Shown here one piece after another: positions 44,639-53,865 of a DNA stretch of 64,000 nt. The notes beneath the pieces are model-generated. The model had not been told where the DNA came from. It did not search any database and was given only the letters and a program-made list of their open reading frames with translations. The number at the start of each line of letters is the position of its first letter. Position 1 is the stretch's first letter. The position numbers were made by a program, and so were the translations under genes. The DNA is from Bin80 sp965215475. Its GTDB lineage: Bacteria > Bacteroidota > Rhodothermia > Rhodothermales > Bin80. Location: positions 1,922,001-1,986,000 of the forward strand of contig OZ244061.1 in the NCBI GenBank assembly GCA_965215475.1, read 5' to 3'.

Positions 44639-45532
44639 ATGCGCACCTATGTGGATCTATTGCACCATGTTCTGAATCACGGCCAGGAACGTCGTGACCG
44701 TACAGGAACTGGGACAATAAGTGTTTTTGGGTACCAAATGCGGTTTCCACTTCAAGAGGGATTTCCAATCTGCACCACCAAGCGGGTCTGGTTTCGCGGC
44801 TTGGCATGTGAGCTTTTATGGTTCTTGTCGGGCTCTACGAACATCAAACCACTGGTGGATCAGGGAATTTCTATTTGGACGGCATGGCCTCTCAAAAACT
44901 ATCTGCAATCTCAAAATCTTGACCTCCCCCCCTATGACTCAGAGGCCTGGACGGCCTACCAAAATGAGTTTGAGGAGCTGATCCGAAATCAGGATGGCTT
45001 TGCACAAAAATGGGGAGACTTGGGACCGGTATACGGCAAACAATGGCGTTCTTTTTCCGGGGTAGATCAGATGATCTCTGTCCTTGACTCTCTTAAACAG
45101 AAGCCATGGAGCCGCCGACATATTGTGAGCGCATGGAACCCGAACGAGCTGCATCAGATGGCACTTCCACCCTGCCACATGTTTTTTCAATTTTCCGTTG
45201 TTGAACATAAACTGTCCTGTCAGCTTTATATTCGCTCGAACGATCTTTTTCTGGGGGCTCCCTTCAACATTGCCCAGTATGCTCTGCTGACGCACCTGGT
45301 TGCACACCAGGTCAATCTTGAACCAGGAGATTTGATCTATACGATTGGAGATGCCCATATTTATCTGAACCATCTTGATCAGGTAAGAACACAGGTGCGA
45401 CGTAAACCTTATCCACTGCCTACCTTAGAGATTTCCAGAAAGCCAGAGTCGCTGTTTGAGTATATTTACGATGACTTTTCTCTCCGAGGGTATCGCCATC
45501 ATCCACCAATCAAAGCCCCCGTCGCGGTCTGA
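44639..45532 (+). CDS. thyA: thymidylate synthase
   Basis: Makes dTMP from dUMP with methylenetetrahydrofolate (297 residues). The motifs are complete: DRTGTGTISVFGYQMRF, CELLWFLSGSTNI, GDLGPVYGKQWRS, nucleophile Cys179 in MALPPCHMFFQF, and YIRSNDLFLGAPFNIAQYAL. The insert between residues 85 and 120 matches the longer type. It heads a plus-strand run with an amidase, an actin-like gene and folA, and folA recycles the dihydrofolate it releases. Confidence 0.97.
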   Translation: MRTYVDLLHHVLNHGQERRDRTGTGTISVFGYQMRFPLQEGFPICTTKRVWFRGLACELLWFLSGSTNIKPLVDQGISIWTAWPLKNYLQSQNLDLPPYDSEAWTAYQNEFEELIRNQDGFAQKWGDLGPVYGKQWRSFSGVDQMISVLDSLKQKPWSRRHIVSAWNPNELHQMALPPCHMFFQFSVVEHKLSCQLYIRSNDLFLGAPFNIAQYALLTHLVAHQVNLEPGDLIYTIGDAHIYLNHLDQVRTQVRRKPYPLPTLEISRKPESLFEYIYDDFSLRGYRHHPPIKAPVAV

Positions 45533-45557
45533 TGATCCTTGAAGAAGTCTGTTAATC

Positions 45558-46559
45558 ATGTCACGGAAACCAAACCAACGCCGGAAAGACATACTCCAAG
45601 ATGTCTATGAGGAAAACCAAAGATTTCTTGGGAGAGACATTTCTGTGTCGAAGAAAAAGGCAAAATCCACCGGCATGATTCTGTTAATCGCACTGGTGAT
45701 TGGATTTTTCCTGGGTAGCCCAGAAAGAGAATCCACTTCCAATCCAACCAGTTCCATCGAAGTGCTCCTGTCTCCTGAAGAACAGGTCCAGACATCTCTC
45801 AACGAAATTCTAGAGGAGGATCCACCCCTCGAGAACCCAACACTATCTCGGATCTATGGCCTGAGTATTCGAACGATTGTACTTGATCCTGGACATGGAG
45901 GACATGACCCCGGGGCAGTTGGTCAAGCCGGTTTAACGGAAAAGACGATTACACTTGATCTCGCCCTACGCCTGGAAAAAAAATTGAGAGCTCATGGATT
46001 CAATGTTGTTCTCACACGACGGAAGGATATCAGTGTAAGCCTAAAGCGTAGAAATGAAATTGCACAGCAAAACCAAGCAGATCTTTTTGTTTCGATCCAT
46101 GTCAATGCTCTTCCCGTAGATACAGTGGCTATGATCGAAACCTTCTATTTTAGCCCACGCGGGGACGCTCGGGTAGAAGCGATCGCCGAACAGGAAAATT
46201 TTAATTCCGGTTATAGTATAGGAGAATGGCAAAAAAGCTTAGATACGATTGGACAGACCGTGAAGAGGGAAGATAGCCGCCGACTAGCATCCCATATTCA
46301 ACGTGCAATGACTTCAAGGATGATACAACTCAATCCAAATCTTGCGGATTGGGGGACACGTTCCGGCCCCTTTGTCGTACTGATGAATTCAGGTGTACCT
46401 GCTGTACTGGCAGAAGTCAGCGCGATCTCTATGCCTGAAGAAGAGCAAAATCTCATAGATATAGAATATCGCAAGCAGTTGGCTCTCGGCCTTGAGTCTG
46501 GAATTCTCTCGTATATTACCACACAGGAAAAGATCTCAAACTCAAAGTTATTCGATTAG
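45558..46559 (+). CDS. N-acetylmuramoyl-L-alanine amidase (Amidase_3), membrane-anchored
   Basis: Peptidoglycan amidase of 333 residues. A single N-terminal membrane helix (TGMILLIALVIGFFLG) follows a basic stretch. The catalytic domain runs from about residue 110: IVLDPGHGGHDPGAVG (zinc His and Glu region), VVLTRRKDISVSLKRR, DLFVSIHVNALP (zinc His), and PAVLAEVSAISMPEE (the catalytic Glu). Amidases of this type split septal peptidoglycan. It ends 2 bases before the actin-like gene, which hints at a joint role in cell-wall or cell-shape control. Confidence 0.93.
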   Translation: MSRKPNQRRKDILQDVYEENQRFLGRDISVSKKKAKSTGMILLIALVIGFFLGSPERESTSNPTSSIEVLLSPEEQVQTSLNEILEEDPPLENPTLSRIYGLSIRTIVLDPGHGGHDPGAVGQAGLTEKTITLDLALRLEKKLRAHGFNVVLTRRKDISVSLKRRNEIAQQNQADLFVSIHVNALPVDTVAMIETFYFSPRGDARVEAIAEQENFNSGYSIGEWQKSLDTIGQTVKREDSRRLASHIQRAMTSRMIQLNPNLADWGTRSGPFVVLMNSGVPAVLAEVSAISMPEEEQNLIDIEYRKQLALGLESGILSYITTQEKISNSKLFD

Positions 46560-46561
46560 GC

Positions 46562-47587
46562 ATGTCAGTTACCTCTGATTCATCAAACGAAATTCTGCGT
46601 ATCGGAATTGATCTTGGAACATCACGAAGTGCGATTGTAACCAGTAGCGGTCGGCGGAGATGGGTCCACAGTTATGTCGGCTGGCCCCGTGATTTTGTGG
46701 CCCGTAAAATGCTCAAGCGGGATGTTCTTGTTGGTCTAGATGCGATTCAACATCGTAATTCGGTTAACTTGGTTCGCCCCTTGGAGTACGGAGTCATCCG
46801 AGATGGAACCACCACGGACGAAAAAGCAGTCCGCGAGTTGATTAGCCACTTGATTGAACTTGCTCAGCCGAAAGAAGGACAGAAAATTTATGCCGCGGTT
46901 GGCATTCCAGCAGAAGCTTTGCGTATCAATAAACTTGCCATACGTAACTCGGTGGGAGAATGGGCAGATACCCTGATGCTCGTATCGGAACCCTTCGCGG
47001 TCGCCTATAAACTGGGAGCTCTCAACAATACCTGCATTATTGATATCGGTGCGGGTACGATCGACTTTTGTATTATGCATGGCACCATGCCTAGTGAGGA
47101 AGATCAGCGCTCACTACGTACCGCGGGGGATCATATAGATCAGCAGCTCTTTTCCCTGCTCTCCGAACGTTTCCCCAATACCCCCCTGAGTGAAACATTT
47201 GTTCGGGAAATCAAAGAAAAGTATGGGAGCGTGTCCGAGGCATCGAATCAGTTTGGAGTCAAAATCCCCATTGCTGGAAAATTCGAAGTCCACGACATTA
47301 CCCAGGAAGTCCACCGAGCCTGTGACTCGCTTGTGCCTCCGATTGCAGAAACACTCATCGATTTATTAAGTGGATACGAACCTATGCTTCAGGAGCGGGT
47401 GCGAAATAATATCTATTTAGCTGGTGGTGGAAGCCAAATCCATGGCTTGGCAAAAGCAATCACCGCCGCATTGGATGACTATGGGCACTTTACCATCACT
47501 CCTATTCAGGACCCTCTGTTTATTGGTGCTGAGGGTGCTCTGAGTTTAGCCGAAGATATGCCAGAAGAGTATTGGGAAAGCATGTAA
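46562..47587 (+). CDS. MamK-like actin (MreB superfamily filament protein)
   Basis: Actin/MreB-superfamily ATPase of 341 residues. Phosphate 1 loop: IGIDLGTSRSAIVTSSG; phosphate 2: IIDIGAGTIDFCIM; adenosine loop: IYLAGGGSQIHGLA. The segments SYVGWPRDFVARKMLKRDV, VNLVRPLEYGVIRDG and the end GALSLAEDMPEEYWESM are, from memory of the family, closer to MamK (magnetosome actin) than to the standard MreB, FtsA or ParM. No magnetosome genes are nearby, so a different filament job is likely. It starts 2 bases after the amidase stop, and folA follows 8 bases later. Confidence 0.85.
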   Translation: MSVTSDSSNEILRIGIDLGTSRSAIVTSSGRRRWVHSYVGWPRDFVARKMLKRDVLVGLDAIQHRNSVNLVRPLEYGVIRDGTTTDEKAVRELISHLIELAQPKEGQKIYAAVGIPAEALRINKLAIRNSVGEWADTLMLVSEPFAVAYKLGALNNTCIIDIGAGTIDFCIMHGTMPSEEDQRSLRTAGDHIDQQLFSLLSERFPNTPLSETFVREIKEKYGSVSEASNQFGVKIPIAGKFEVHDITQEVHRACDSLVPPIAETLIDLLSGYEPMLQERVRNNIYLAGGGSQIHGLAKAITAALDDYGHFTITPIQDPLFIGAEGALSLAEDMPEEYWESM

Positions 47588-47595
47588 GACGTCCT

Positions 47596-48096
47596 ATGAT
47601 CATCGTCATCGCTGCACTGGCCCGAGAAAACCGGTGCATCGGCCGTGAAACGCGTCTTCCCTGGCATATACCAGAAGATATGCAGCGTTTCAAGCGACTG
47701 ACGTATGGTTTTCCCATGATCATGGGACGTACGACGTGTGAGGGGCTTATACGTGACTTCGGCAAACCATTACCAGGAAGACCTACTCTTGCACTGACCA
47801 GAAATCCCGATTCTGCAATTCATCCAGAGATTGAACTTTGCCCCTCGCTAGGATCTGCACTGGAACGCGTGAAGACCGTAGAGAAAGTTTTTATTGCGGG
47901 CGGGGAGAACGTATATCAAGAGGGTCTGAACGTAGCGGATCGCCTTGAATTGACTCTTATTGATGGAGCTTACGAAGGAGATACCTTTTTTCCGGCTTAC
48001 GAGCATTTGGTCGGAAGCGAATTCTACCTCAGCCAAGAAGATTCTAGAGATGGGTTTTCCTTTGTCACCTATGACCGAATCCTTCCCCAGGGATGA
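47596..48096 (+). CDS. folA: dihydrofolate reductase
   Basis: Reduces dihydrofolate to tetrahydrofolate with NADPH (166 residues). Typical motifs: ALARENRCIGRETRLPWHIP, DMQRFKRLTYGFPMIMGRTT, and VFIAGGENVYQEGL. ATG 47596 is preferred because it gives the usual short MIIVIAALA start; the reading from 47572 would overlap the actin-like gene. Grouped with thyA, its metabolic partner. Confidence 0.96.
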   Translation: MIIVIAALARENRCIGRETRLPWHIPEDMQRFKRLTYGFPMIMGRTTCEGLIRDFGKPLPGRPTLALTRNPDSAIHPEIELCPSLGSALERVKTVEKVFIAGGENVYQEGLNVADRLELTLIDGAYEGDTFFPAYEHLVGSEFYLSQEDSRDGFSFVTYDRILPQG

Positions 48097-48169
48097 ACGT
48101 GAATCGGCTCTTTCCTGTGTGCATAAATCTTGATTCCCGATTCATGCTGTAACAGATGGTGCTCTGTTT

Positions 48170-49309
48170 TCACGTAGATACTCTTGCAATCACCTCTTCA
48201 TAGTACTCTTCATACTGCCCAATGATTGCATGTGTATCATAATGTCGAACCACATATTCCCGAGCATGTTTTGCCATCTCTGCATGCAATGAATCATCGG
48301 TCAAGATCTTCACACACGCCTCAGAGAACGCATGAATATCCCCCAAGGGGCACAAAAATCCGGCCTCGCTCCCCCTAACAAGTTCCGGTAACCCGCCAAC
48401 ATCACTACATACCACCGGTACGCCACAAGCCATCGCCTCCAGCGGAGCAAGACCAAAAGACTCAGACCCGCTGGTCAGTAAAAACAAATCGGCAATGGAT
48501 AATATCTCCTGTACCGGATCCTGTTTCCCAAGAAACCTTACTTCTTGCTGAATTCCAAGATCACGTGTGAGTTGTTCCACATTGGAGCGATCCGGTCCAT
48601 CTCCAACCAAAAGAAGTTTTGCAACAATCCCTTTCTGAAGAATCTTGTGAAAGACCTCTACAACATGGGAAACGTTTTTGATGCGCCGAAAATTCGACAC
48701 ATGCACAACCACCTTCTGCTTTGATTCACAGATTGCTGATCTGAAATGTTTGTTCTCTAATCTCCGAAAATGCTTCGTATCAATAAAATTTGGGATGACC
48801 TTGATGGGAACCTCTATGTCAAACGAGTCATAGGTTTCCTGTTGTAAAAATTTGGAGACGGCGGTCACACCGTCCGAAGCATTAATTGAATAGTTGACCA
48901 CAGGGCTGTACGACGCATCCTGTCCTACAATCGTAATATCCGTTCCATGCAACGTTGTAACCACAGGAAGTGAACGAGATTCCTTTTCTAATATATCACG
49001 TGCTAGAACGGCACTGGTTGCATGTGGAATCGCATAATGCACATGAAGCAAGTCCAGTGCTTCATACTTTGCGACATCCACCATCTTACTCGTCAGAGAA
49101 AGGGCATAGGGCGGAAAATCAAACAGAGGGTAACGATTTACACTCACTTCGTGAAAATAAATGTTCTCCGTGACCTGACTCAATCGAAAGGGTAGGGAGT
49201 ACGCGATGAAGTGAATTTGATGTCCACGGATCGCAAGTGCTCTCCCCAATTCAGTGGCTACGACTCCACTTCCCCCGTAAACAGGATAACAGGTAATCCC
49301 TATTCGCAT
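48170..49309 (-). CDS. bshA: N-acetyl-alpha-D-glucosaminyl L-malate synthase
   Basis: GT4-family glycosyltransferase of 379 residues that makes the first intermediate of bacillithiol. The start GITCYPVYGGSGVVATELG, the HVHYAIPHATSAVLA and TTLHGTDITIVGQD segments, and the VSNFRRIKNVSHVVEVF and SESFGLAPLEAMACGVPV (nucleotide-sugar binding) segments are those of BshA. No bshB or bshC lies nearby. It is divergent from the outer-membrane barrel gene. Confidence 0.93.
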   Translation of the reverse strand: MRIGITCYPVYGGSGVVATELGRALAIRGHQIHFIAYSLPFRLSQVTENIYFHEVSVNRYPLFDFPPYALSLTSKMVDVAKYEALDLLHVHYAIPHATSAVLARDILEKESRSLPVVTTLHGTDITIVGQDASYSPVVNYSINASDGVTAVSKFLQQETYDSFDIEVPIKVIPNFIDTKHFRRLENKHFRSAICESKQKVVVHVSNFRRIKNVSHVVEVFHKILQKGIVAKLLLVGDGPDRSNVEQLTRDLGIQQEVRFLGKQDPVQEILSIADLFLLTSGSESFGLAPLEAMACGVPVVCSDVGGLPELVRGSEAGFLCPLGDIHAFSEACVKILTDDSLHAEMAKHAREYVVRHYDTHAIIGQYEEYYEEVIARVST

Positions 49310-49382
49310 GGTAAATTCATTAGTTCTGTAGGAAACCAGTACAGTTCATACAAGGTTGCAGTCCTAATCTTAAGAAAAAAAC

Positions 49383-50000
49383 ATGAATCGCCTTATCCTC
49401 TTTGTTTTTGCTGTCTCCGTATTGACCTCTAACGCATCCGCTCAAACCTTTGGCGTAACCGCTGGAGGCAATTTTCAACGGCTTGAAGATATTAGCCTTA
49501 ACGAAATCGAAACCAAATTTCAGAGTCAAACCGGATGGCATGTGGGAGTATGGATTGAACTCCCTCTCGGCCCAGTCGCCGCGTTACGAGCAGGCGGGAG
49601 ATATATGGCAGCTGGAAAATTATTTGAGGGGCTCCGGGACAACAACCCTAGACTTCGCGAAAATTTTGATGTCTCTCTGATTGAGCTATACCTTGTGTTT
49701 CGTCTGGGTTTGCCTTCGCGTGTAGTGAGTCCGTATGTTTTTGCGGGTCCGGTATTTCGGATGCCGACCAACACGGAACAGGAGTTAAGCAATGACCTGA
49801 GAGCACTCTCTTACGCGGGCGAAATCGGAGGGGGACTCGTGATTGACTTGGGTCCAGTTAACCTGTACCCTGAAATTGCATATGTATTTGGACTGACCCA
49901 GTTTGTTGAGAATGAGATTATTCTTCAATTTATTTCTCTTCAGGTCGGTGATCCCCAGAAACTCAACATGGCCATGCTTCGCCTATCCGTTGGTCTTTAG
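49383..50000 (+). CDS. outer-membrane beta-barrel protein
   Basis: Exported protein of 205 residues: signal peptide ILFVFAVSVLTSNASAQTFG, then alternating polar/hydrophobic strands (TGWHVGVWIELPLG, LIELYLVFRLGLP, PYVFAGPVFRMP, LYPEIAYVFGLTQF), ending in a beta strand with MLRLSVGL. This is the pattern of small 8-stranded porin-like proteins in Bacteroidota. Function unknown. Confidence 0.8.
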   Translation: MNRLILFVFAVSVLTSNASAQTFGVTAGGNFQRLEDISLNEIETKFQSQTGWHVGVWIELPLGPVAALRAGGRYMAAGKLFEGLRDNNPRLRENFDVSLIELYLVFRLGLPSRVVSPYVFAGPVFRMPTNTEQELSNDLRALSYAGEIGGGLVIDLGPVNLYPEIAYVFGLTQFVENEIILQFISLQVGDPQKLNMAMLRLSVGL

Positions 50001-50127
50001 CACTGATGAGAAAATAACTTGATCCTCGGAGATTTTTCAATTGACCCGATGATCTTGAGTTTTGGGTAGTGGTCTGGCGGTATCGTTTCGCTGTGGAGCT
50101 GTCTTCCAGGTTGCGTCGATCCAATTC

Positions 50128-50160
50128 TTGACACTCCTGTACAGGAATTAATGATACACG
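50128..50160 (+). promoter_or_regulatory. sigma70-like promoter with 12-bp palindromic operator
   Basis: TTGACA (50128-50133) is followed 17 bases later by ATGATA (50151-50156). The spacer holds a perfect palindrome TCCTGTACAGGA (50135-50146). No gene starts directly downstream on this strand, so it may drive an unrecognised RNA or be a chance or relic promoter. Confidence 0.35.
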
Positions 50161-50197
50161 ATCCCAGCAGAGTAGAGCAGTAGGACGTTACTCTCTT

Positions 50198-50863
50198 TTA
50201 TTTCACTCCTGAATAGAAGCGAAATCGATGCTCATCGAGTTGAATTCTTCGCTGGGGTATGATCGGGGTAAAATCCGCTACCCAGTCCGGAGGAAGATCT
50301 GGATCCAGCATGGATTGCTGGCTGTAAAAATGGCGAACATTGCGACTAAACGGGCGAAGACCTCCATCGGCATGGCGAATATAATAGGCCAGTGCCAATG
50401 TTCTCTGCCAACCCGCCACTTCCGAAGTCTCTGATAAGCTTACATAATAGCCGTACTTCGGCTGCCCTGGAAGAAAAGCACTGAACTGAAATGGATCCAG
50501 TATGCACTCCTGATAGGATGTACACCCACGATGCTTCCCTTCAAGTCGGTTTCGGACCGTCCAGCCTATTAATTCCTGCTCATCATGCCTCTTACTCTCT
50601 GAAAACATGGCACGCGCCAGCCATAAGGTCTCTCCATCAATGTTGCCCACATGGACAGGAGCAACGCCCCATGGATTCTGAAAAGCATAATATGTTTCCT
50701 CGTAAGAGGGGACAGAAAGGACAGGAGGAGATTGTACGGACTGGTATTTGCTGCCAAGTGGAGGCGCAAATACGATCATTGCAGGTATAAGAAGTGCCAA
50801 AAAGAAACCTGAGAAAGCACTCCAGTAATATTTTTTCCTTATACACATAACAACTTGATTCAT
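50198..50863 (-). CDS. SleB-like cell wall hydrolase domain protein
   Basis: Protein of 221 residues with one N-terminal membrane helix (AFSGFFLALLIPAMIVFAPP) and a domain like SleB/cell-wall hydrolase 2: LARAMFSESKRHDEQELIGW with the conserved Glu in FSE, then TVRNRLEG and QFSAFLPGQ. It probably acts on peptidoglycan in the periplasm, though the Cys pair (GCTSYQEC) and short tail are unusual. Divergent from pdxB. Confidence 0.75.
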   Translation of the reverse strand: MNQVVMCIRKKYYWSAFSGFFLALLIPAMIVFAPPLGSKYQSVQSPPVLSVPSYEETYYAFQNPWGVAPVHVGNIDGETLWLARAMFSESKRHDEQELIGWTVRNRLEGKHRGCTSYQECILDPFQFSAFLPGQPKYGYYVSLSETSEVAGWQRTLALAYYIRHADGGLRPFSRNVRHFYSQQSMLDPDLPPDWVADFTPIIPQRRIQLDEHRFRFYSGVK

Positions 50864-50942
50864 GTCAAGGAGAAAAAACGATCTTGGGGAAGGACATTAC
50901 ACATTCAGGCCGCATAGTACGTAACTCAAGCAAAAAGGATAC

Positions 50943-52070
50943 ATGTTGTCCATTGTAGCGGATGTAAATATTCCATGTGTAGAGGAGGCTTTCTCCTCTG
51001 TAGGAAATGTGCATGTGCTGGATGCGGAATCCATCACTCCAGATGTCTGTATAGGAGCCGATGTGCTTCTGGTCAGGAGCGTAACCCAGGTCCATGAAGA
51101 TCTCCTAAAACAGAGCCACGTTACCTTTGTGGGGTCGGCAACCGCAGGATTTGACCATGTGGATCCATCCTATCTAAGAAAGCGAGGAATTGCATTCGTA
51201 CATTCACCTGGCTCGAATGCAGATTCTGTCGTGGAGTATGTTCTTGCTGCACTTCTACGGTTGAGTGCTTTGAAGATGCGCACGCTCACAGATCTTACAC
51301 TAGGGATCATCGGATATGGAAATATTGGTGGACGCCTCGGGGCACGAGCTCCGTATTTTGGCCTTCGGATTTTAAAAAATGACCCGCCACTCGAAAAAAA
51401 AGGGCAGCAGGGATTTGTGGATCTGGATACCATTCTGACCCAATCTGACATTCTCACTCTGCATGTGCCCAAATCCCCCGAGACTTATCACCTCATCGGA
51501 GATGCTGAACTTCAATCCATGAAACCGGGGGCTTGGGTGGTGAATACTTCCCGAGGCAACGTGGTTGATAACCAGGCTCTGAAGCGAGCCCTGAAGTCAG
51601 GAAAGATTGATGCGGCTGTTCTTGATGTATGGGAAAATGAACCTGTTCCAGATCTGGAATTACTTCGAAAAGTTACGCTTGCGACCCCGCATATCGCAGG
51701 TCATTCGGTCGACGCAAAACTGCAAGGGACCATCATGCTCTACAAAGCCGTTCTTCGGCATTTTCAGCTTCAAGGCGAATGGGATTACGAACGTTTATTG
51801 GAGGAACATTTACCGACGCCTCTTTCACTCGACCCTGAACCAGAGTCCAGCTGGCTGGAGCGCCTCGCAAAGCAGTTGTACGACATCACTCTCGACGATG
51901 CTCGAATGCGAAAAATTCTGCATGTACCCCCGCAACACATCGCAAACACATTCCGTCAACTCCGCCGCAATTATCCCCCACGGCGCACCTTCAACAGACA
52001 CACGATCACAGAAATTCCGTCATCACATGTCCAAGCAGTGCAGCAAGGACTTCGAGTAGGCTATTTGTAA
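50943..52070 (+). CDS. pdxB: erythronate-4-phosphate dehydrogenase
   Basis: Vitamin B6 synthesis enzyme (375 residues), NAD-dependent 2-hydroxyacid dehydrogenase fold. MLSIVADVNIPCVEEAFS opens the substrate domain, the NAD motif is GIIGYGNIGGRLG, and PGAWVVNTSRGNVVD (catalytic Arg) and LATPHIAGHSVDAK (catalytic His) follow. The C-terminal dimerisation domain specific to PdxB is present. It works with pdxJ just downstream on the other strand; it overlaps era by 10 bases at the 3' end. Confidence 0.95.
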   Translation: MLSIVADVNIPCVEEAFSSVGNVHVLDAESITPDVCIGADVLLVRSVTQVHEDLLKQSHVTFVGSATAGFDHVDPSYLRKRGIAFVHSPGSNADSVVEYVLAALLRLSALKMRTLTDLTLGIIGYGNIGGRLGARAPYFGLRILKNDPPLEKKGQQGFVDLDTILTQSDILTLHVPKSPETYHLIGDAELQSMKPGAWVVNTSRGNVVDNQALKRALKSGKIDAAVLDVWENEPVPDLELLRKVTLATPHIAGHSVDAKLQGTIMLYKAVLRHFQLQGEWDYERLLEEHLPTPLSLDPEPESSWLERLAKQLYDITLDDARMRKILHVPPQHIANTFRQLRRNYPPRRTFNRHTITEIPSSHVQAVQQGLRVGYL

Positions 52071-52942
52071 CCGAAGGACCGCAGGAATTTGCCCTGATTA
52101 CGCCAACCCTTACGTACACGGACAAAGAGCTTCAGATATACCTCTCTCTCTAAGAACTGCTCAATATCTTGGCGTGCCCTCACCCCAACCGCCTTGAGTG
52201 CATGCGCCTTCGATCCAATCAGAATCCCCTTTTGACTCGGACGCTCTACAATTATATCTGCTTCAATCAAGTCTTTTGCCCCATCACGCTCTACAAAATT
52301 GGAAATAACTACGGTAGACGAATATGGGATCTCTTGGTGAAATTGCTCAAACACCTTCTCTCGAATAATTTCTGCGACAAAAAACCGTTCAGGATGCTCA
52401 CTGATCATTTCAGCCGGATACAGAGCTGGACCCGAGGGAAGGCAGTTCCGGATTTCCTTCATAAGAGCACCTAGATTGGTTTCCTTCAAGGCACTGATCG
52501 GAATTACCGCCCTGAACGGATGTAGATTTGTGTATGCATCCGCCATCGGAAGCAGCTGATCCTGCTTGATCAGATCTGTTTTATTTAACGCCAAGATAGC
52601 GGGTCGGTCAGAGATCGTCTTCAACCCCTTCAAATCCGGCTCCTCCGCTCGAGCATCTACCATGAAGACAATCAGATCTGCATCGGCGACCGAATCCCGC
52701 ACGCTGCGCATCATGGACTGATCAAGTCTCGTGTGGGGTCGCATTATACCTGGAGTGTCCAGAAAAATAATCTGGGTGTTTTCTTCTGTCAGAATCCCCA
52801 GTACCCGATGGCGAGTCGTTTGCGCTTTGGGAGTAACAATGGAGAGTTTTTGCCCCATGAGGGCATTCAGCAGTGTGCTTTTGCCAACGTTCGGTTTGCC
52901 AATTAGGGCAACGTAGCCATTCTTGAAGCTTTCAGGATGCAT
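52061..52942 (-). CDS. era: ribosome-maturation GTPase Era
   Basis: Essential GTPase (293 residues) binding 16S rRNA in 30S assembly. G1 GKPNVGKSTLLNAL, G2 TTRHRVLG, G3 DTPGIMRP, G4 NKTDL and G5 SALKETN are complete; the KH domain at the end has the family segment VVERPSQKGILIGSKAHAL. It overlaps pdxJ by 11 bases and converges on pdxB. Confidence 0.96.
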   Translation of the reverse strand: MHPESFKNGYVALIGKPNVGKSTLLNALMGQKLSIVTPKAQTTRHRVLGILTEENTQIIFLDTPGIMRPHTRLDQSMMRSVRDSVADADLIVFMVDARAEEPDLKGLKTISDRPAILALNKTDLIKQDQLLPMADAYTNLHPFRAVIPISALKETNLGALMKEIRNCLPSGPALYPAEMISEHPERFFVAEIIREKVFEQFHQEIPYSSTVVISNFVERDGAKDLIEADIIVERPSQKGILIGSKAHALKAVGVRARQDIEQFLEREVYLKLFVRVRKGWRNQGKFLRSFGYK

Positions 52943-53666
52943 CCTGTATCTTGACCAATCGAGCCATTTCCGTTACGGCAACGCCAAGCCCAACGAAGAT
53001 TGCCCGTGCAATAACAGAAAAACCAATTGATACTTCACTGATATGTGGAACCGAGTGGGAAAATAGGTGATAGTTCTCATAATCAAGGCCATGACCTGCA
53101 TGTACGATGAACCCTCTCTCATATGCAAATTCTGCCGCCTTTGCAATGCGCGCCACCTCATGCATTTGCCCCTCACCTGACCGGGCATTCGCATAATCTC
53201 CCGTATGCAACTCAATCGTAGTGGCACCTGTGTCTTGCACAGCCCGAATTTGATCTAGGTCCGGGTCGACAAACAATGCAACTTCTCCAATTCCTGCCTT
53301 CTTCAATCGATCCACGATCACTTTCAGGTTGGCTTGATGGCGGATTACATCTAATCCTCCCTCTGTTGTGACTTCTTCCCGGCGCTCCGGAACCAGTGTC
53401 GCCAAATCTGGACATGTCCGGCAGCAGATCTCCACGATTTCTTCGTTGGTTGAAAGCTCAAAATCCAGTTTCCCCTGTACAGCTTGTTTAAGCCTGGTTA
53501 CATCTTGGTCATTAATGTGTCGACGATCTTCCCTCAAATGAAATACAATCCCGTCTGCACCGGATGCTTCGCATAAACGTGCCGCCTCTACAGGATTCGG
53601 GAATCGTTCACGACGAGCATTTCGCAAGGAAGCTACATGATCAATATTGATCAGTAGATTTGGCAT
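52932..53666 (-). CDS. pdxJ: pyridoxine 5'-phosphate synthase
   Basis: Final ring-closing enzyme of the DXP-dependent vitamin B6 route (244 residues, TIM barrel). Signature segments: LLINIDHVASLRNARR, CEASGADGIVFHLREDRRHI, PERREEVTTEGGLDV, VSLFVDPD-like VALFVDPDLDQI, and HAGHGLDYENY. All usual catalytic residues appear kept. Together with pdxB nearby it shows that the organism makes its own B6. Confidence 0.96.
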   Translation of the reverse strand: MPNLLINIDHVASLRNARRERFPNPVEAARLCEASGADGIVFHLREDRRHINDQDVTRLKQAVQGKLDFELSTNEEIVEICCRTCPDLATLVPERREEVTTEGGLDVIRHQANLKVIVDRLKKAGIGEVALFVDPDLDQIRAVQDTGATTIELHTGDYANARSGEGQMHEVARIAKAAEFAYERGFIVHAGHGLDYENYHLFSHSVPHISEVSIGFSVIARAIFVGLGVAVTEMARLVKIQDAS

Positions 53667-53865
53667 TGATCTATTTGTCTCTTAACTTATGTTAAACAAC
53701 AGAAGGCGGGTAATGGTTATCCAATGTACCGATTAGCTGGTTGATGTGGTTACATTTGGTGCACTCAACAAAACTCTCCACAGGGAGTTATACTTGGTTT
53801 GGTGTTCGTGCCTCTTTCTATATCTTGACATAAATTCAGTATTTTTAAACAGCTACTCTGTGATA

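Noticed and set aside
44415..44675. 86-residue frame ahead of thyA
   Set aside because: It overlaps the thyA start out of frame and shows no family or coding character.
46562..47587. Magnetosome island
   Set aside because: Only one MamK-like gene is present; no other mam gene is seen in the window.
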